The notes under the pieces were generated by a model, which did not search any database, was not told the origin of the DNA, and saw only the letters and a list, made by a program, of their open reading frames with translations. This document shows positions 1 to 10,520 of a DNA stretch of 64,000 bases, piece after piece. A program made the translations under genes and the position numbers. The number at the start of each line of letters is the position of its first letter. Positions within the stretch are counted from its first letter, which is position 1. Source of the DNA: Variovorax ginsengisoli (lineage in GTDB: Bacteria; Pseudomonadota; Gammaproteobacteria; Burkholderiales; Burkholderiaceae_C); the NCBI RefSeq assembly GCF_030811835.1, contig NZ_JAUSRO010000005.1, positions 1 through 64,000 of the forward strand. The letters are read 5' to 3'.

Positions 1-94
<94 letters not shown>

Positions 95-230
95 TCAATC
101 CTTGAAAGAGCATGTCCGTGTGTTGGTTTTATGTCTGCACCCAATTGCTGATTCGTCCCGCACGGAAACAGGACGGCATCGGGTCGCAGACAAGTCGGGC
201 TGCGCACTGCGCAAGCCCCACATTCTTGAA

Positions 231-2330
231 TTACTTAGCGCGGGCGGCCACGATGGCTTCGGCAACGTTGCGAGGAGCTTCGGCGTAGTGCTTGAACTCC
301 ATCGTGTACGTGGCGCGGCCTTGCGACATCGAACGCAGTGTGGTCGAGTAGCCGAACATTTCCGACAGCGGGACTTCAGCCTTGATGGCCTTGCCGCCGC
401 CGATCATGTCGTCCATGCCCTGCACCATGCCGCGACGGCTGGACAGGTCGCCCATCACGTTGCCGGCGTAGTCTTCAGGTGTCTCGACTTCCACGGCCAT
501 CATGGGTTCCAGGATGACCGGGCTGGCCTTGCGGCAGCCTTCCTTGAAGCCGAAGATGGCAGCCATCTTGAAGGCCATTTCGTTCGAGTCCACGTCGTGG
601 TACGAACCGAAGTGCAGCGTGACCTTGACGTCGACCACCGGGTAACCGGCGAGCACACCCTGGCCCAGCGCTTCGATGACGCCCTTTTCGACCGCAGGGA
701 TGTATTCGCGAGGAACCACACCGCCCTTGATCGCGTCGACGAACTCGAAGCCCTTGCCGGCTTCCTGGGGCTCGACCTTCAGGATCACGTGGCCGTACTG
801 GCCCTTGCCGCCCGACTGGCGAACGAACTTGCCTTCGGCATCTTCGACCGTCTTGCGGATGGTTTCGCGGTACGCCACCTGCGGCTTGCCGACGTTGGCT
901 TCCACGCCGAATTCGCGCTTCATGCGGTCCACGATGATTTCGAGATGGAGCTCGCCCATGCCCGAGATGATGGTTTGGCCGGATTCTTCGTCGGTCTTCA
1001 CGCGGAACGAAGGATCTTCCTGAGCCAGACGCTGCAGCGCGATGCCCATCTTTTCCTGGTCGACCTTGGTCTTCGGCTCGACGGCCTGGGAGATCACCGA
1101 TTCCGGGAACACCATGCGCTCGAGCGTCACGATCGCCGACGGATCGCACAGGGTTTCGCCCGTGGTCACTTCCTTCAGGCCCACGCAAGCCGCGATGTCG
1201 CCGGCGCGGATTTCGCTGACTTCTTCACGGTTGTTGGCGTGCATCTGCACGATACGGCCGATGCGTTCCTTCTTGCCGCGCACGGGGTTGTAGACGCTGT
1301 CGCCCTTCTTCAGCACGCCGGAATAGACGCGCACGAAGGTCAGCTGGCCGACGAACGGGTCGGTCATGAGCTTGAATGCCAGCGCAGAGAACTTCTCTTC
1401 GTCGTCGGCTTGGCGAACGACAGGTGCTTCGTCTTCGTCGGTGCCACTCACTGGCGGGATGTCCGTCGGAGCGGGCATGTATTCGATGACCGCGTCGAGC
1501 ATGGCCTGCACGCCCTTGTTCTTGAACGCGGAACCGCACAGCATCGGCTGGATCTCGCCGGCAATGGTGCGCTGGCGGATGGCGGCCTTGATTTCTGCCT
1601 CGGACAGCGTTTCGCCTTCGAGGTACTTGTTCATCAGCTCTTCGCTGGCTTCGGCAGCGGCTTCGACGAGCTTTTCGTGGTATTCGTTGCAGACGTCCAC
1701 CAGGTCGGCAGGAATCTCGCCGTACTGGAAGGTCACGCCCTTGTCTTCGTCCCAGATGATGGCCTTCATCTTCACGAGGTCGACGATGCCCTGGAACTTG
1801 TCTTCGGCGCCGATCGGGATCTGGATCACGACGGGGTTGGCCTTCAGACGGTCGATCATCATCTGGCGAACGCGCAGGAAGTTGGCACCGGTGCGGTCCA
1901 TCTTGTTGACGAACGCCAGACGCGGCACGCGGTACTTGTTGGCCTGGCGCCAGACGGTTTCCGACTGGGGCTGCACGCCGCCGACGGCGTCGTACACCAT
2001 CACGGCGCCGTCGAGCACGCGCATCGAGCGCTCGACTTCAATCGTGAAGTCCACGTGACCGGGGGTGTCGATGATGTTGATGCGGTGTTCGGGGAACGTG
2101 CCGGCCATGCCCTTCCAGAAGCAGGTGGTCGCGGCGGACGTGATCGTGATGCCACGCTCTTGTTCCTGCTCCATCCAGTCCATCGTCGCTGCACCATCGT
2201 GCACTTCGCCGATCTTGTGATTCACGCCGGTGTAGAACAGGATGCGCTCGGTCGTCGTGGTTTTGCCAGCGTCGATGTGCGCCGAGATACCGATGTTGCG
2301 GTAGCGCTCGATGGGGGTGTTGCGTGCCAT
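231..2330 (-). CDS. fusA: Elongation factor G
   Basis: This is a 699-residue translational GTPase that drives ribosomal translocation, of usual length for bacterial EF-G. The N-terminus [20 protein letters not shown] leads into P-loop [13 protein letters not shown], then the G-domain signatures DTPGHVDF and NKMDR. The later EF-G domains continue to a C-terminus ending [11 protein letters not shown]. It is third in the str operon (rpsL-rpsG-fusA-tuf), 83 bases after rpsG. The antisense strand is open for 768 codons, a high-GC artefact of this conserved gene. No frame damage is visible. Confidence 0.98.
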   Translation of the reverse strand: MARNTPIERYRNIGISAHIDAGKTTTTERILFYTGVNHKIGEVHDGAATMDWMEQEQERGITITSAATTCFWKGMAGTFPEHRINIIDTPGHVDFTIEVERSMRVLDGAVMVYDAVGGVQPQSETVWRQANKYRVPRLAFVNKMDRTGANFLRVRQMMIDRLKANPVVIQIPIGAEDKFQGIVDLVKMKAIIWDEDKGVTFQYGEIPADLVDVCNEYHEKLVEAAAEASEELMNKYLEGETLSEAEIKAAIRQRTIAGEIQPMLCGSAFKNKGVQAMLDAVIEYMPAPTDIPPVSGTDEDEAPVVRQADDEEKFSALAFKLMTDPFVGQLTFVRVYSGVLKKGDSVYNPVRGKKERIGRIVQMHANNREEVSEIRAGDIAACVGLKEVTTGETLCDPSAIVTLERMVFPESVISQAVEPKTKVDQEKMGIALQRLAQEDPSFRVKTDEESGQTIISGMGELHLEIIVDRMKREFGVEANVGKPQVAYRETIRKTVEDAEGKFVRQSGGKGQYGHVILKVEPQEAGKGFEFVDAIKGGVVPREYIPAVEKGVIEALGQGVLAGYPVVDVKVTLHFGSYHDVDSNEMAFKMAAIFGFKEGCRKASPVILEPMMAVEVETPEDYAGNVMGDLSSRRGMVQGMDDMIGGGKAIKAEVPLSEMFGYSTTLRSMSQGRATYTMEFKHYAEAPRNVAEAIVAARAK

Positions 2331-2355
2331 GAGAAATTACTCCATTAACGGATGA

Positions 2356-2386
2356 AAGCCCGCCTGCCACACGGCAGGTCGGGCTT
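2356..2386 (-). terminator. Stem-loop in the rpsG-fusA gap
   Basis: The arms AGCCCGCCTGCC and GGCAGGTCGGGCT pair around an ACAC loop with one imperfect position. Read on the minus strand the stem is followed only by TTTC, so it is a poor intrinsic terminator. It sits in the 83-base gap between rpsG and fusA, which must be read through in the str operon. It may act as an attenuator, RNA-processing site or stability element. Function is inferred. Confidence 0.4.
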
Positions 2387-2413
2387 CCAGCCAGTCTGTT
2401 TTAAGACGATTCT

Positions 2414-2887
2414 TTAGAAGCGGAAGTGGCTGAAGGCCTTGTTGGCCTCTGCCATGCGGTGCACTTCGTCACGCTTCTTCATGGCGCCGCCACGGCCTTC
2501 GGTGGCTTCCATGAGTTCGTTGGCCAGACGCAGGGCCATCGACTTTTCACCGCGCTTGCGAGCGGCTTCCTTGATCCAGCGCATCGACAGCGCCAGACGA
2601 CGGACCGGGCGCACTTCGACAGGCACCTGGTAGTTCGCACCGCCCACGCGGCGCGACTTCACTTCGACCATCGGCTTCACATTGTTGATGGCCATGGTGA
2701 AGGCTTCGACCGGATCCTTGCCCGGGTTCTTCTTCTCGATCTGCTCCAGAGCACCGTAGATGATGCGCTCAGCGATGGCTTTCTTGCCGCCTTCCATGAT
2801 CACGTTCATGAATTTGGACAGCTCGACATTGCCGAACTTTGGATCCGGCAGGATTTCACGTTTGGGGACTTCGCGACGACGTGGCAT
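2414..2887 (-). CDS. rpsG: 30S ribosomal protein S7
   Basis: 157 residues, starting [20 protein letters not shown] and ending KAFSHFRF, match bacterial S7 in length and sequence. S7 nucleates assembly of the 3' domain of 16S rRNA and contacts tRNA at the decoding centre. It is second in the str operon, 142 bases after rpsL. In E. coli S7 represses its own operon through the rpsL-rpsG spacer. The spacer here (2888-3029) has a short dyad, GACCC and GGGTC around AGGATC near 2958-2973, but no proven equivalent site. Confidence 0.98.
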   Translation of the reverse strand: MPRRREVPKREILPDPKFGNVELSKFMNVIMEGGKKAIAERIIYGALEQIEKKNPGKDPVEAFTMAINNVKPMVEVKSRRVGGANYQVPVEVRPVRRLALSMRWIKEAARKRGEKSMALRLANELMEATEGRGGAMKKRDEVHRMAEANKAFSHFRF

Positions 2888-3029
2888 TTTTTCACCTCTT
2901 TGCTTCAGTTGGCACCGTTTCAGGTACCGCGAGAGCCAACAAAAACTCTCACTTACTCGACCCAGGATCGGGTCACTTCGTTCGATGCGCCCGCCAAGGC
3001 ACGCCGAACACCGCTGATACAGAAAGCGA

Positions 3030-3407
<378 letters not shown>

Positions 3408-3499
3408 GAATGAATAAGTCCCAAAACACCCCAGTCCAAGCGTGAACCGACCAGGGCATGTTTCTAGATAGTCCAGGAATGGACGAAAACGTGAAACCC

Positions 3500-3530
3500 T
3501 TCGGAAATTTCCGAAAAGCCCACGAGTATA
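3500..3530 (-). promoter_or_regulatory. str operon promoter region with a 16-bp perfect palindrome
   Basis: On the minus strand a TATACT -10-like hexamer (3525-3530) lies upstream of rpsL. The perfect palindrome TTCGGAAATTTCCGAA (3500-3515) follows at the expected first transcribed bases. No convincing -35 at standard spacing is seen; a TTGACG further upstream is too close to pair with this -10. The palindrome could be a protein operator or a 5'-leader hairpin. The promoter call is tentative. Confidence 0.4.
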
Positions 3531-3636
3531 GCGCATAGCGTCAACCGTTGGCCAGCGGATTTGCCAAACACCACGGAACGGGCGCTGCCCGACCGCCGGT
3601 CTGTCCCCCGTTAAGGGGCGAGCCCTTGACTGCCCC

Positions 3637-4806
3637 TCACTTGATCCAGAGACGCACGGCGTCCCAGGCGCGGCCCAGAATGCCGGCCTGCTCGACCGCT
3701 TCGAGCGCCACCAGGGGCACCTCGGCCACGGGTTGATCGCCCAGGCTGATCTTGAGCGAGCCTACCGGTTGGTTCTTGGTGAACGGCGCCACCAGGGGAT
3801 CGGGCCGCGCGACCTGCGTGGTCAGCTTGGCGGCCGAACCAGCCGGCACCGCGACCACGATCGGCTCGGTGCGCCCCAGCTTCAGCGTGTTGACCGCACC
3901 CTTCCATACCGGCGGCGTCGCGACGGGCTGATTGGCTTCGAACAGGCGGACCGCGTCGTAGGCGGTATAGCCCCAGTTCAGCAGTTTTTGCGACTCGTTG
4001 GCGCGCACCGCCTCGCTGCTGGTGCCCAGCACGATCGACAGCAGGCGGCGCCCGCCGCTGAGGTTCGGGAAGTCGCGCTTGGCCGTGACGATCATGCAGT
4101 AGCCAGCGGCATTGGTATGGCCCGTCTTCAGCCCGTCGACCGTCGGATCGCGAAACAGCAAGAGGTTGCGGTTGGTGTCGTTGGTCGACGGCGTGCCCGG
4201 GTAGCGGTACTTCTTGATCGCGTAGTAATGGACGTACTCGGGAAAGTCGAGCATCAGCCGGCCCGCCAGAATGCTGAGGTCACGCGCGGTCGTGGTGTGG
4301 CCCGGCTCGGTCAGGCCTTCAGGATTCTTGTAGGTGGTGTTTTTCATGCCCAGCACCTTGGCCTGCTCGTTCATGAGCTGCACGAAATGCTCGGCAGTGC
4401 CGCCCACGCCTTCGGCCAACGCCATCGTGGCGTCATTGCCCGACTGGACGATCAACCCCTTGATCAGGTCTTCGACCGGCACCTGCATCTTCGGGTCGAT
4501 GAACATGCGCGAGCCCGGCATCTTCCAGGCGCGCTCGCTCACCGGCAGCGTCTGGGTGAGCGTGATCTTCTTGGATTTCAGTGCATCGAAGACAAGGTAG
4601 GCGGACATCAGCTTGGTGAGCGAGGCCGGCTCGACCTGGCTGTCGATGTCTTTCTGCGCGAGCAACTGGTTGGCCGTGACGTCGAGCAGGAGATAGCTGC
4701 GCGCGGCAATTTCCGGCGGAACGGGTGCCTGCGCGGCGGCCAGGATGGAAAAGGATGCGGCAGCAGCCAGCACCAGCGCACGGAGCGCGTCGGACATACG
4801 GTTCAT
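3637..4806 (-). CDS. dacA: D-alanyl-D-alanine carboxypeptidase (penicillin-binding protein 5/6 family)
   Basis: 389 residues. A signal peptide (about residues 1-26, hydrophobic core [20 protein letters not shown]) precedes the S11 peptidase domain. Active-site motifs are SLTK (Ser62, Lys65), SGN in [13 protein letters not shown], and KTG in [12 protein letters not shown]-terminal PBP5-type domain ends in VRLWIK, an amphipathic anchor. The enzyme trims the terminal D-Ala from peptidoglycan pentapeptides in the periplasm. The start at 4806 was chosen because the signal peptide begins there; the open frame extends upstream to 4944 without family resemblance. It lies 23 bases after the hydrolase gene and probably shares its transcript. 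Confidence 0.93.
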   Translation of the reverse strand: MNRMSDALRALVLAAAASFSILAAAQAPVPPEIAARSYLLLDVTANQLLAQKDIDSQVEPASLTKLMSAYLVFDALKSKKITLTQTLPVSERAWKMPGSRMFIDPKMQVPVEDLIKGLIVQSGNDATMALAEGVGGTAEHFVQLMNEQAKVLGMKNTTYKNPEGLTEPGHTTTARDLSILAGRLMLDFPEYVHYYAIKKYRYPGTPSTNDTNRNLLLFRDPTVDGLKTGHTNAAGYCMIVTAKRDFPNLSGGRRLLSIVLGTSSEAVRANESQKLLNWGYTAYDAVRLFEANQPVATPPVWKGAVNTLKLGRTEPIVVAVPAGSAAKLTTQVARPDPLVAPFTKNQPVGSLKISLGDQPVAEVPLVALEAVEQAGILGRAWDAVRLWIK

Positions 4807-4829
4807 GGGGGATGCAAACAGACGAAAAA

Positions 4830-5462
4830 CTAGCCCGCGCGCAAATGGCGGGCGACAAGGTGCTTGAGCAGGGGCAATTGTCCGTGAAAGAAATGGCCAA
4901 CCCCCGGTATGACTGTGACAGGAAGTGACTGGGGCCGCGCCCAATCCATCACCGCCGACAAGGCCACCGTGTCGTCGACCTCGCCATGGACGAGCAGCGT
5001 GCGCTCGTGTGCGGCCTCGGGGAGGGCTGCCGGCACGGCTCGCACAACGCTGGCGCCGACCAACGCCACACTTCCCACGTCGCGCTCGCCCCAGAGCGAC
5101 TGAAGCGCATTCATGGCCACGAAGGCGCCAAAGGAAAAGCCCGCAATGGCAATGGGCCCCTCGGGCGCGAGTTGGGCAACCACCGAGCGGTAGTCGTCGG
5201 TTTCGCCGCGCCCCTCGTCGTGCACGCCTTCGCTGGCGCCCACGCCACGGAAGTTGAAGCGCACGGCCGTCCAGCCGCTGGCCACGAAGGCGCGCGCCAG
5301 CGTCTGCACGACCTTGTTGTCCATGGTGCCGCCAAAAAGCGGGTGCGGGTGGGCGATGACGGCGACCCCGCGGGCGGGAACGCCTTGGGCAGCGGCGTCG
5401 CGCTGAACCTCGATCACGCCGGCGGCGCCGTGCAGGCGGAGCTTCTCGGTCTGTGAATTCAT
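4830..5462 (-). CDS. Alpha/beta hydrolase
   Basis: 210 residues with a compact alpha/beta-hydrolase fold. The oxyanion segment is HPHPLFGGTMDN, the nucleophile elbow is GFSFG, the acid is in HGEVDDTV, and the histidine is in GVGHFFHG. There is no signal peptide, so it is cytoplasmic. It belongs to the small hydrolase family with a HPHP motif that is common in proteobacteria; its substrate is not known. It sits between a ferredoxin gene and dacA on the minus strand. Confidence 0.85.
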   Translation of the reverse strand: MNSQTEKLRLHGAAGVIEVQRDAAAQGVPARGVAVIAHPHPLFGGTMDNKVVQTLARAFVASGWTAVRFNFRGVGASEGVHDEGRGETDDYRSVVAQLAPEGPIAIAGFSFGAFVAMNALQSLWGERDVGSVALVGASVVRAVPAALPEAAHERTLLVHGEVDDTVALSAVMDWARPQSLPVTVIPGVGHFFHGQLPLLKHLVARHLRAG

Positions 5463-5554
5463 GATGCTTGCAATGGAAGATTCCTCCGGTCAGTCCTCAT
5501 GGACGCCCGAAAGCCAGGAAGGTTCAGCCAATTTTGAGGGCCGTGCGGCGCCGC

Positions 5555-5881
5555 TCAGCGTCCGACGTCGGGCGGCAGCAGCAGCCGCTCCACCGGCCGA
5601 CCGTTCTTCAGGTGCGACTCGACGATCTCGTCAATGTCGTCGTGGTCCACGAAGGTGTACCACGTCTCCTCCGGGTAGACCACCGCCACCGGCCCGCCCG
5701 CACAGCGATCGAGGCAACCGGCCTTGTTCACCCGCACCTTGCCAACGCCCGCCAGCCCCGCCTCCTTGACCTTGGACTTGCAGCGGTCGAAGCCTTCCTG
5801 CGCCTGGTGCTTGGCGCAGGCATCCTCGCCGTTCTTGCGTTCGTTCAGGCAGAAGAAGATGTGGCGCTGGTAGTAGGGCAT
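5555..5881 (-). CDS. Thioredoxin-like [2Fe-2S] ferredoxin
   Basis: 108 residues starting MPYYQRHIFFCLNERKNGED. The cysteine pattern (FFCLNERKNGEDAC near the N-terminus, FDRC, then GCLDRCAGGP) and the VVYPEETWYTFV strand are those of thioredoxin-fold [2Fe-2S] proteins related to the NuoE ferredoxin domain. An electron-transfer role is likely; the partner is unknown. The gene is 9 bases after the VanZ-like gene and 92 bases before the hydrolase gene. Confidence 0.88.
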   Translation of the reverse strand: MPYYQRHIFFCLNERKNGEDACAKHQAQEGFDRCKSKVKEAGLAGVGKVRVNKAGCLDRCAGGPVAVVYPEETWYTFVDHDDIDEIVESHLKNGRPVERLLLPPDVGR

Positions 5882-5890
5882 GGACGCATT

Positions 5891-7003
5891 CTAGGTTTGC
5901 GCCGGCCGCCTCGACAGCACGGCCACCACGTAGCCCAGTGTGGCGAATGGCCAGAGCCAGCCGAGCCACTGCACCAGCCCATGGAAGCGAATGAAGCGCC
6001 CCTGCTCCCAGGTCGCCAGCGTCTGAGCGAAGTACGCGCTTTCCGGTGCCTGGTTGAGCAGGCTCAGGTGCAGCACCAGCGCCAGCAGCAGCAGCGCGGC
6101 GCAGAGCCGACGCCCCGCGCCGAGCAGCAGCGTGCCGACGATCACCGCACCCGCCATGCCCAGTTGCACCGGCGCGCTCAGCCACGCCCAGGCATGGTCC
6201 GGCCCGTAGCTGAGCGCCGCCGACAGACCGCTGGCCAGCGCACCCGCGAGCAGCGTGAGCGGCAACAGCACGGCACGGCGCGGCAACTCGCGCGTGACCA
6301 TGAAGCCCAGCAGGCAAGGCACCAGCGCCCCCAGCAGCACGCAGATCATCTCGACGCCGGGCACCAGCGGCTCCAGCTCGAACTGGCGCACGGGCAGCCA
6401 GTCGATGAAGGGTGTGTCGAGCAGCCATTCCGACAACGCCGCCTCCAGCCGCTCGAAGACCTGCCCGAGACCGAAGGTGACGGCCGCCGGAAACAGCAGC
6501 GCAACCGGCCAGAGCGCCAGCAGCACCAGCCCGCCACGCGCGTCATCGACAAACCACTGGGAACGTGCGCGGCTCCAGTGTGCGACCGCACCCACGCGTT
6601 CGAGCACCGCCGCCACCACGGCGCCGAGCAGTGCGCCGGCGGTGTTGAGCCCCAGATCGACGTTCGACGGGATGCGCGAGGGCAGGTAGCTCTGCAATGT
6701 TTCCATGGCCAGCGAGATTGCACCGCCGGCCAACGTGGCGCGCAGCACGGCAGGCAGGCCGCCGCTGCCCGGGCGCGTGCGCAGCACCGCCAACGCCGAC
6801 AGGAAACCCATCGGCATGTAACCCACCACGTTCACCCCGAAGTCGAATCCCGTCCAGTACTTCGGCCAGGGTGCCGCCAGGTAGGCCCAGGGCGCAATAC
6901 CCTGGTCGCGCCATTCGGAGAATGGATACAGGCTCGCATAGACGATCAGCGTGGCGTATGCGAGCGCCAGAGGCTGCGCGGCGGACTTGTGCTGCGCAGG
7001 CAC
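5891..7003 (-). CDS. VanZ-like family membrane protein
   Basis: 370 residues with many hydrophobic helices. The N-terminal half holds the VanZ-like signature (SLYPFSEWRD, then GFDFGVNVVGYMPMGFL, and NVDLGLNTAGALLGAVV). VanZ in enterococci gives low-level teicoplanin resistance by an unclear mechanism, and the chromosomal homologues in proteobacteria are of unknown role. It begins 2 bases after the hemJ stop, so the two are co-transcribed and perhaps translationally coupled. Confidence 0.85.
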   Translation of the reverse strand: MPAQHKSAAQPLALAYATLIVYASLYPFSEWRDQGIAPWAYLAAPWPKYWTGFDFGVNVVGYMPMGFLSALAVLRTRPGSGGLPAVLRATLAGGAISLAMETLQSYLPSRIPSNVDLGLNTAGALLGAVVAAVLERVGAVAHWSRARSQWFVDDARGGLVLLALWPVALLFPAAVTFGLGQVFERLEAALSEWLLDTPFIDWLPVRQFELEPLVPGVEMICVLLGALVPCLLGFMVTRELPRRAVLLPLTLLAGALASGLSAALSYGPDHAWAWLSAPVQLGMAGAVIVGTLLLGAGRRLCAALLLLALVLHLSLLNQAPESAYFAQTLATWEQGRFIRFHGLVQWLGWLWPFATLGYVVAVLSRRPAQT

Positions 7004-7005
7004 GG

Positions 7006-7434
7006 TCAGAAGGGCTTGACGACGACCAGGATCACGATGCAGAGCAATAGCACCACCGGCGCCTCGTTGAACCAGCGGTACCAGCGATGGCTGCGGCGGT
7101 TGGCGTTGGCCTCGAATTTGCGCAACAGCACGCCACAGCCGTGGTGGTAACCAAGCGCCATCAGCACCAACGCCAGCTTGGCGTGCATCCAGCCGTTGCC
7201 CGGACCGCGGCCGATGCCGTAGCCCAGCCAGAGCCAGGCGCCGAACCCCAGCGCAGGGACTGCCAGGAAGGTGGTGAAACGCAACAGCTTGCGCGCCATC
7301 AGCAACAGCCTGTCGCGCTCGGCCACCGACCCGGGCGGCACCATTGCGAGATTCACAAAAATCCGCGGCAAATAGAAAAGGCCGGCAAACCAGCTGGCGA
7401 TGAATACGATGTGCAGCGACTTGACCCAGAGCAT
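7006..7434 (-). CDS. hemJ: CopD/HemJ-family membrane protein, probable protoporphyrinogen IX oxidase HemJ
   Basis: 142 residues and four hydrophobic segments. The family motifs are the early LHIVFIASWFAGLFYLPRIF (conserved His) and GWMHAKLALVLMALGYHHG (conserved His and Lys). HemJ oxidises protoporphyrinogen IX to protoporphyrin IX in the inner membrane. The haem biosynthesis gene hemB lies just across the intergenic region on the opposite strand, which supports the haem role. The alternative is a generic CopD-family protein. Confidence 0.85.
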   Translation of the reverse strand: MLWVKSLHIVFIASWFAGLFYLPRIFVNLAMVPPGSVAERDRLLLMARKLLRFTTFLAVPALGFGAWLWLGYGIGRGPGNGWMHAKLALVLMALGYHHGCGVLLRKFEANANRRSHRWYRWFNEAPVVLLLCIVILVVVKPF

Positions 7435-7497
7435 GGCGACCAGTTTAGAGGGTGTCGACGCACGAGGCAGCGCACGCCACCGATGCCACGCCGGACA

Positions 7498-7527
7498 AAA
7501 AAAAGCCCGGCGTCAAAACGCCGGGCT
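7498..7527 (-). terminator. Rho-independent terminator, minus-strand oriented
   Basis: The perfect 10-bp stem AGCCCGGCGT/ACGCCGGGCT closes a 4-base loop. On the minus strand it is followed by a run of at least eight Ts. On the plus strand there is no T-run, so it works for right-to-left transcription. It lies about 65 bases upstream of the hemJ start, so it insulates hemJ from, or ends, a transcript that begins in the hemJ-hemB gap. Confidence 0.85.
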
Positions 7528-7601
7528 GGGAAGCCCTTTTGCTGTCACACATCAAGGCACCCGCTCAGGGAGGAAAAGCGGGGAGCGGCAAGCCGCCCAG
7601 C
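7498..7601 (-). ncRNA. Candidate small RNA (about 100 nt) between hemJ and hemB
   Basis: A strong minus-strand intrinsic terminator (7498-7527) has no minus-strand protein gene upstream of it. About 100 bases upstream is a sigma70-like promoter on minus: TTGATC at 7634-7629 and TAAATT at 7611-7606 with 17-bp spacing. The predicted RNA starts GCUGGG, which can pair with CCCAGC just before the terminator. Inside are GCGG-CUUG-CCGC (a CUUG tetraloop hairpin) and CCCGC/GCGGG, whose loop exposes UUUUCCUCCCUGA, a C-rich sequence able to pair with Shine-Dalgarno sites. I could not match it to a named RNA family; a 6S-like identity cannot be excluded. Confidence 0.55.
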
Positions 7602-7647
7602 ACAGAATTTAACAAAGGGGAAACCTACGATCAAGCGTTTCCAGTAA

Positions 7648-8769
<1,122 letters not shown>

Positions 8770-8777
8770 GCGGCGCG

Positions 8778-9923
8778 ATGCGGATCTTCCAGGTCAGCGG
8801 CTCGCAGGTCGACGAACATGCCACGCTCGCGCCGCTGGCCCTGCCCGGCGCCTGCCGCACGGGCTACCTGTGGCTGTCGCTCACGCGGGAAGAGTTCCGC
8901 GCCTCGCTCGGCGATGTGCAGCGCGTGCTGGCAGCGCTCTGCGGCACGCAACTGGTCGATCTGCACGTGAGCGACCTGCTCAACGACCAGTTGCCCTCGC
9001 ACTACGACTACACCTCGCTGTACGACGTGATCGTGTTCCGGCGGCTCGCAGCGGCGGGCGTCGGCCCCGACACACAGGCGCCCGCCTTGCCCCGCAGTGG
9101 CCCACCGGTGCTGCGGCGCATCGACACCCGGCCCGTCGGTTTCGCCGTGTTCGACCGGGTGCTGCTCTCGGTGCACCCCGACGACGCCGCCGTGCGCGAC
9201 GCCTACGCGGCCAAGCTGCTGGCCGCCGCCGGACGCGGCGACCGTGGCGATCGGCCCGAAGCCGAAACGCCGGCACTTGACGCGCGTGCGACCAGCGCGC
9301 GCGTACCCACCAGCCCGGCCGACCTGATGCTGCGCGTGGTCAACCAGATCGTCGACGCCTACCTGGAGTTGCGCCGCGAACTCACTCGCCAGCTCGACCA
9401 CTGGCAGGCCGAGCTGATCGACCCGAAAAGCCGATTCACCAACTGGAGCGCGCTGATGCAGGCGCGCCAGTCGTTGCACCACCTCGACGAGATCTGCGAA
9501 GACCAGCGCGCGGCCGTGCAGGACTGGCTCGATGCGCTCGAAACACTGCCTGCACCCGTGGGCGCGGTCGAACTGCGCGAGCGGGAGCTGATCCTGGTGC
9601 GCAGCCGCGACGTGCTCGAGCACATCGAGCGCGTCGTGCACCATGTGCGCCGCCTTGAACAGAACGCTGAGACCGCGGTGCAGATGCACTTCAGCGTGCA
9701 GAGCCACCGCACCAACGACATCATGCGGATCCTGACCGTGCTCACGGCGGTGTTCCTGCCGCTCAACCTCATCGCCGGCATCTTCGGCATGAATTTTGAG
9801 TTCATCCCGCTCGTGCACAAGGCCGACGGCTTCTGGATCGCCATGGCTTCCATGGGCCTGACGGCCGTGGGGCTGGTGATGGTGTTCTGGCGCAAACGCT
9901 ACCTGGCACGCACCGCGCGCTGA
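8778..9923 (+). CDS. corA: CorA-family magnesium/divalent cation transporter
   Basis: 381 residues: a long cytoplasmic N-terminal domain, then two C-terminal transmembrane helices. The family hallmark GMN is present in FGMNFEFIP between the helices, and the C-terminus is positive (WRKRYLARTAR). CorA proteins form pentameric channels for Mg2+ or related ions; ZntB-type zinc transport is the alternative. The gene is 8 bases after hemB, whose enzyme is metal dependent, and is followed by a clear hairpin terminator. Confidence 0.9.
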   Translation: MRIFQVSGSQVDEHATLAPLALPGACRTGYLWLSLTREEFRASLGDVQRVLAALCGTQLVDLHVSDLLNDQLPSHYDYTSLYDVIVFRRLAAAGVGPDTQAPALPRSGPPVLRRIDTRPVGFAVFDRVLLSVHPDDAAVRDAYAAKLLAAAGRGDRGDRPEAETPALDARATSARVPTSPADLMLRVVNQIVDAYLELRRELTRQLDHWQAELIDPKSRFTNWSALMQARQSLHHLDEICEDQRAAVQDWLDALETLPAPVGAVELRERELILVRSRDVLEHIERVVHHVRRLEQNAETAVQMHFSVQSHRTNDIMRILTVLTAVFLPLNLIAGIFGMNFEFIPLVHKADGFWIAMASMGLTAVGLVMVFWRKRYLARTAR

Positions 9924-9933
9924 GTGAAACGTG

Positions 9934-9970
9934 AAAAAACCGGGTGATGCCTGCGCATCCCCGGTTTTTT
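9934..9970 (+). terminator. Intrinsic terminator after corA
   Basis: The stem AAAAAACCGGG/CCCGGTTTTTT flanks a 15-base loop that is itself partly paired (GATGC/GCATC). It has A and T tracts on both sides, so it can end transcription from corA (plus) and from the minus-strand small gene that stops at 10020. Confidence 0.85.
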
Positions 9971-10019
9971 CTTTGGCTTGCTTGACCGGCCGCGATGTGC
10001 GGACAGTGAGGCAGGCGCT

Positions 10020-10376
10020 TTACAGCGCGGCTTGGCGCGTGTTGATCTTCAGCGTGCCGTTGGTGTAAGCGGGCAGCACCGTGCTGTTCACGAACGCCTT
10101 GCGGTCCAGGTTCTGGTTCGGTGCATGGGCGGTCGCAACGGCTTCGGCCTGGACGCGTGCGCGATCGGTCGAGGCGGCCAGCACCGGTTGCACGCCAGCG
10201 TTGGCGGCTTCAGCGTACTGGTCACCAGCGCGAGCAGCGGCAACGGCTTGCGTGCTCACTTCGGCACGGCTGAGTGCGCCTTGCGTGGTCAGCACGCCGT
10301 CATACGTTTCTGCTTGGGCGCCGGTAGCGGCGAGAATGGTCAGGGCAGCAGCGGCGAGGATGTTCGAGGTCTTCAT
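10020..10376 (-). CDS. Small secreted protein of unknown function, paralogue A
   Basis: 118 residues. The Sec signal peptide MKTSNILAAAALTILAATGAQA precedes a short alanine-rich mature region (AETYDGVLTTQGALSRAEVS) ending KINTRQAAL. It is almost identical to the protein at 11495-11854. Such small DUF4148-like periplasmic proteins are common in Burkholderiales, but no function is established. It is divergent from a LysR gene, which may control it; a motif shared with paralogue B lies about 105-134 bases upstream. Confidence 0.75.
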   Translation of the reverse strand: MKTSNILAAAALTILAATGAQAETYDGVLTTQGALSRAEVSTQAVAAARAGDQYAEAANAGVQPVLAASTDRARVQAEAVATAHAPNQNLDRKAFVNSTVLPAYTNGTLKINTRQAAL

Positions 10377-10480
10377 TTGGATTCCTTGGTTTGTTCTGGA
10401 GCGGTTCGCTCGGGATGCCGATTTGGCGTCCCGTGGCATGAATTGTGCACCCGTAAGTAGGTAAAAACCCTCATGAAAAT

Positions 10481-10510
10481 GAATCACGGTGTTCACGATA
10501 TCGAAACAAT
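10481..10510. promoter_or_regulatory. Upstream motif shared with paralogue B
   Basis: A stretch beginning GAATCACGGTGTTCACGA and ending AACAAT matches 11951-11980 at 22 of 30 positions. The core GAA-Y-CACGG-Y-GTTC is dyad-like (GAAC/GTTC). It lies about 105 bases upstream of paralogue A and just upstream of the LysR start at 10521, as expected for a regulator site in a divergent pair. Binding is inferred. Confidence 0.45.
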
Positions 10511-10520
10511 AGGCCGGTAA

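Noticed and set aside
3600..3622. CCCC/GGGG hairpin after the dacA stop as a terminator
   Set aside because: Stem of four or five pairs without a T-run on the minus strand; too weak to call.
5468..7150. Plus-strand open frame of 560 codons opposite the ferredoxin, VanZ and hemJ genes
   Set aside because: Low-complexity Arg/Gln/His translation crossing several real minus-strand genes with clear domains.
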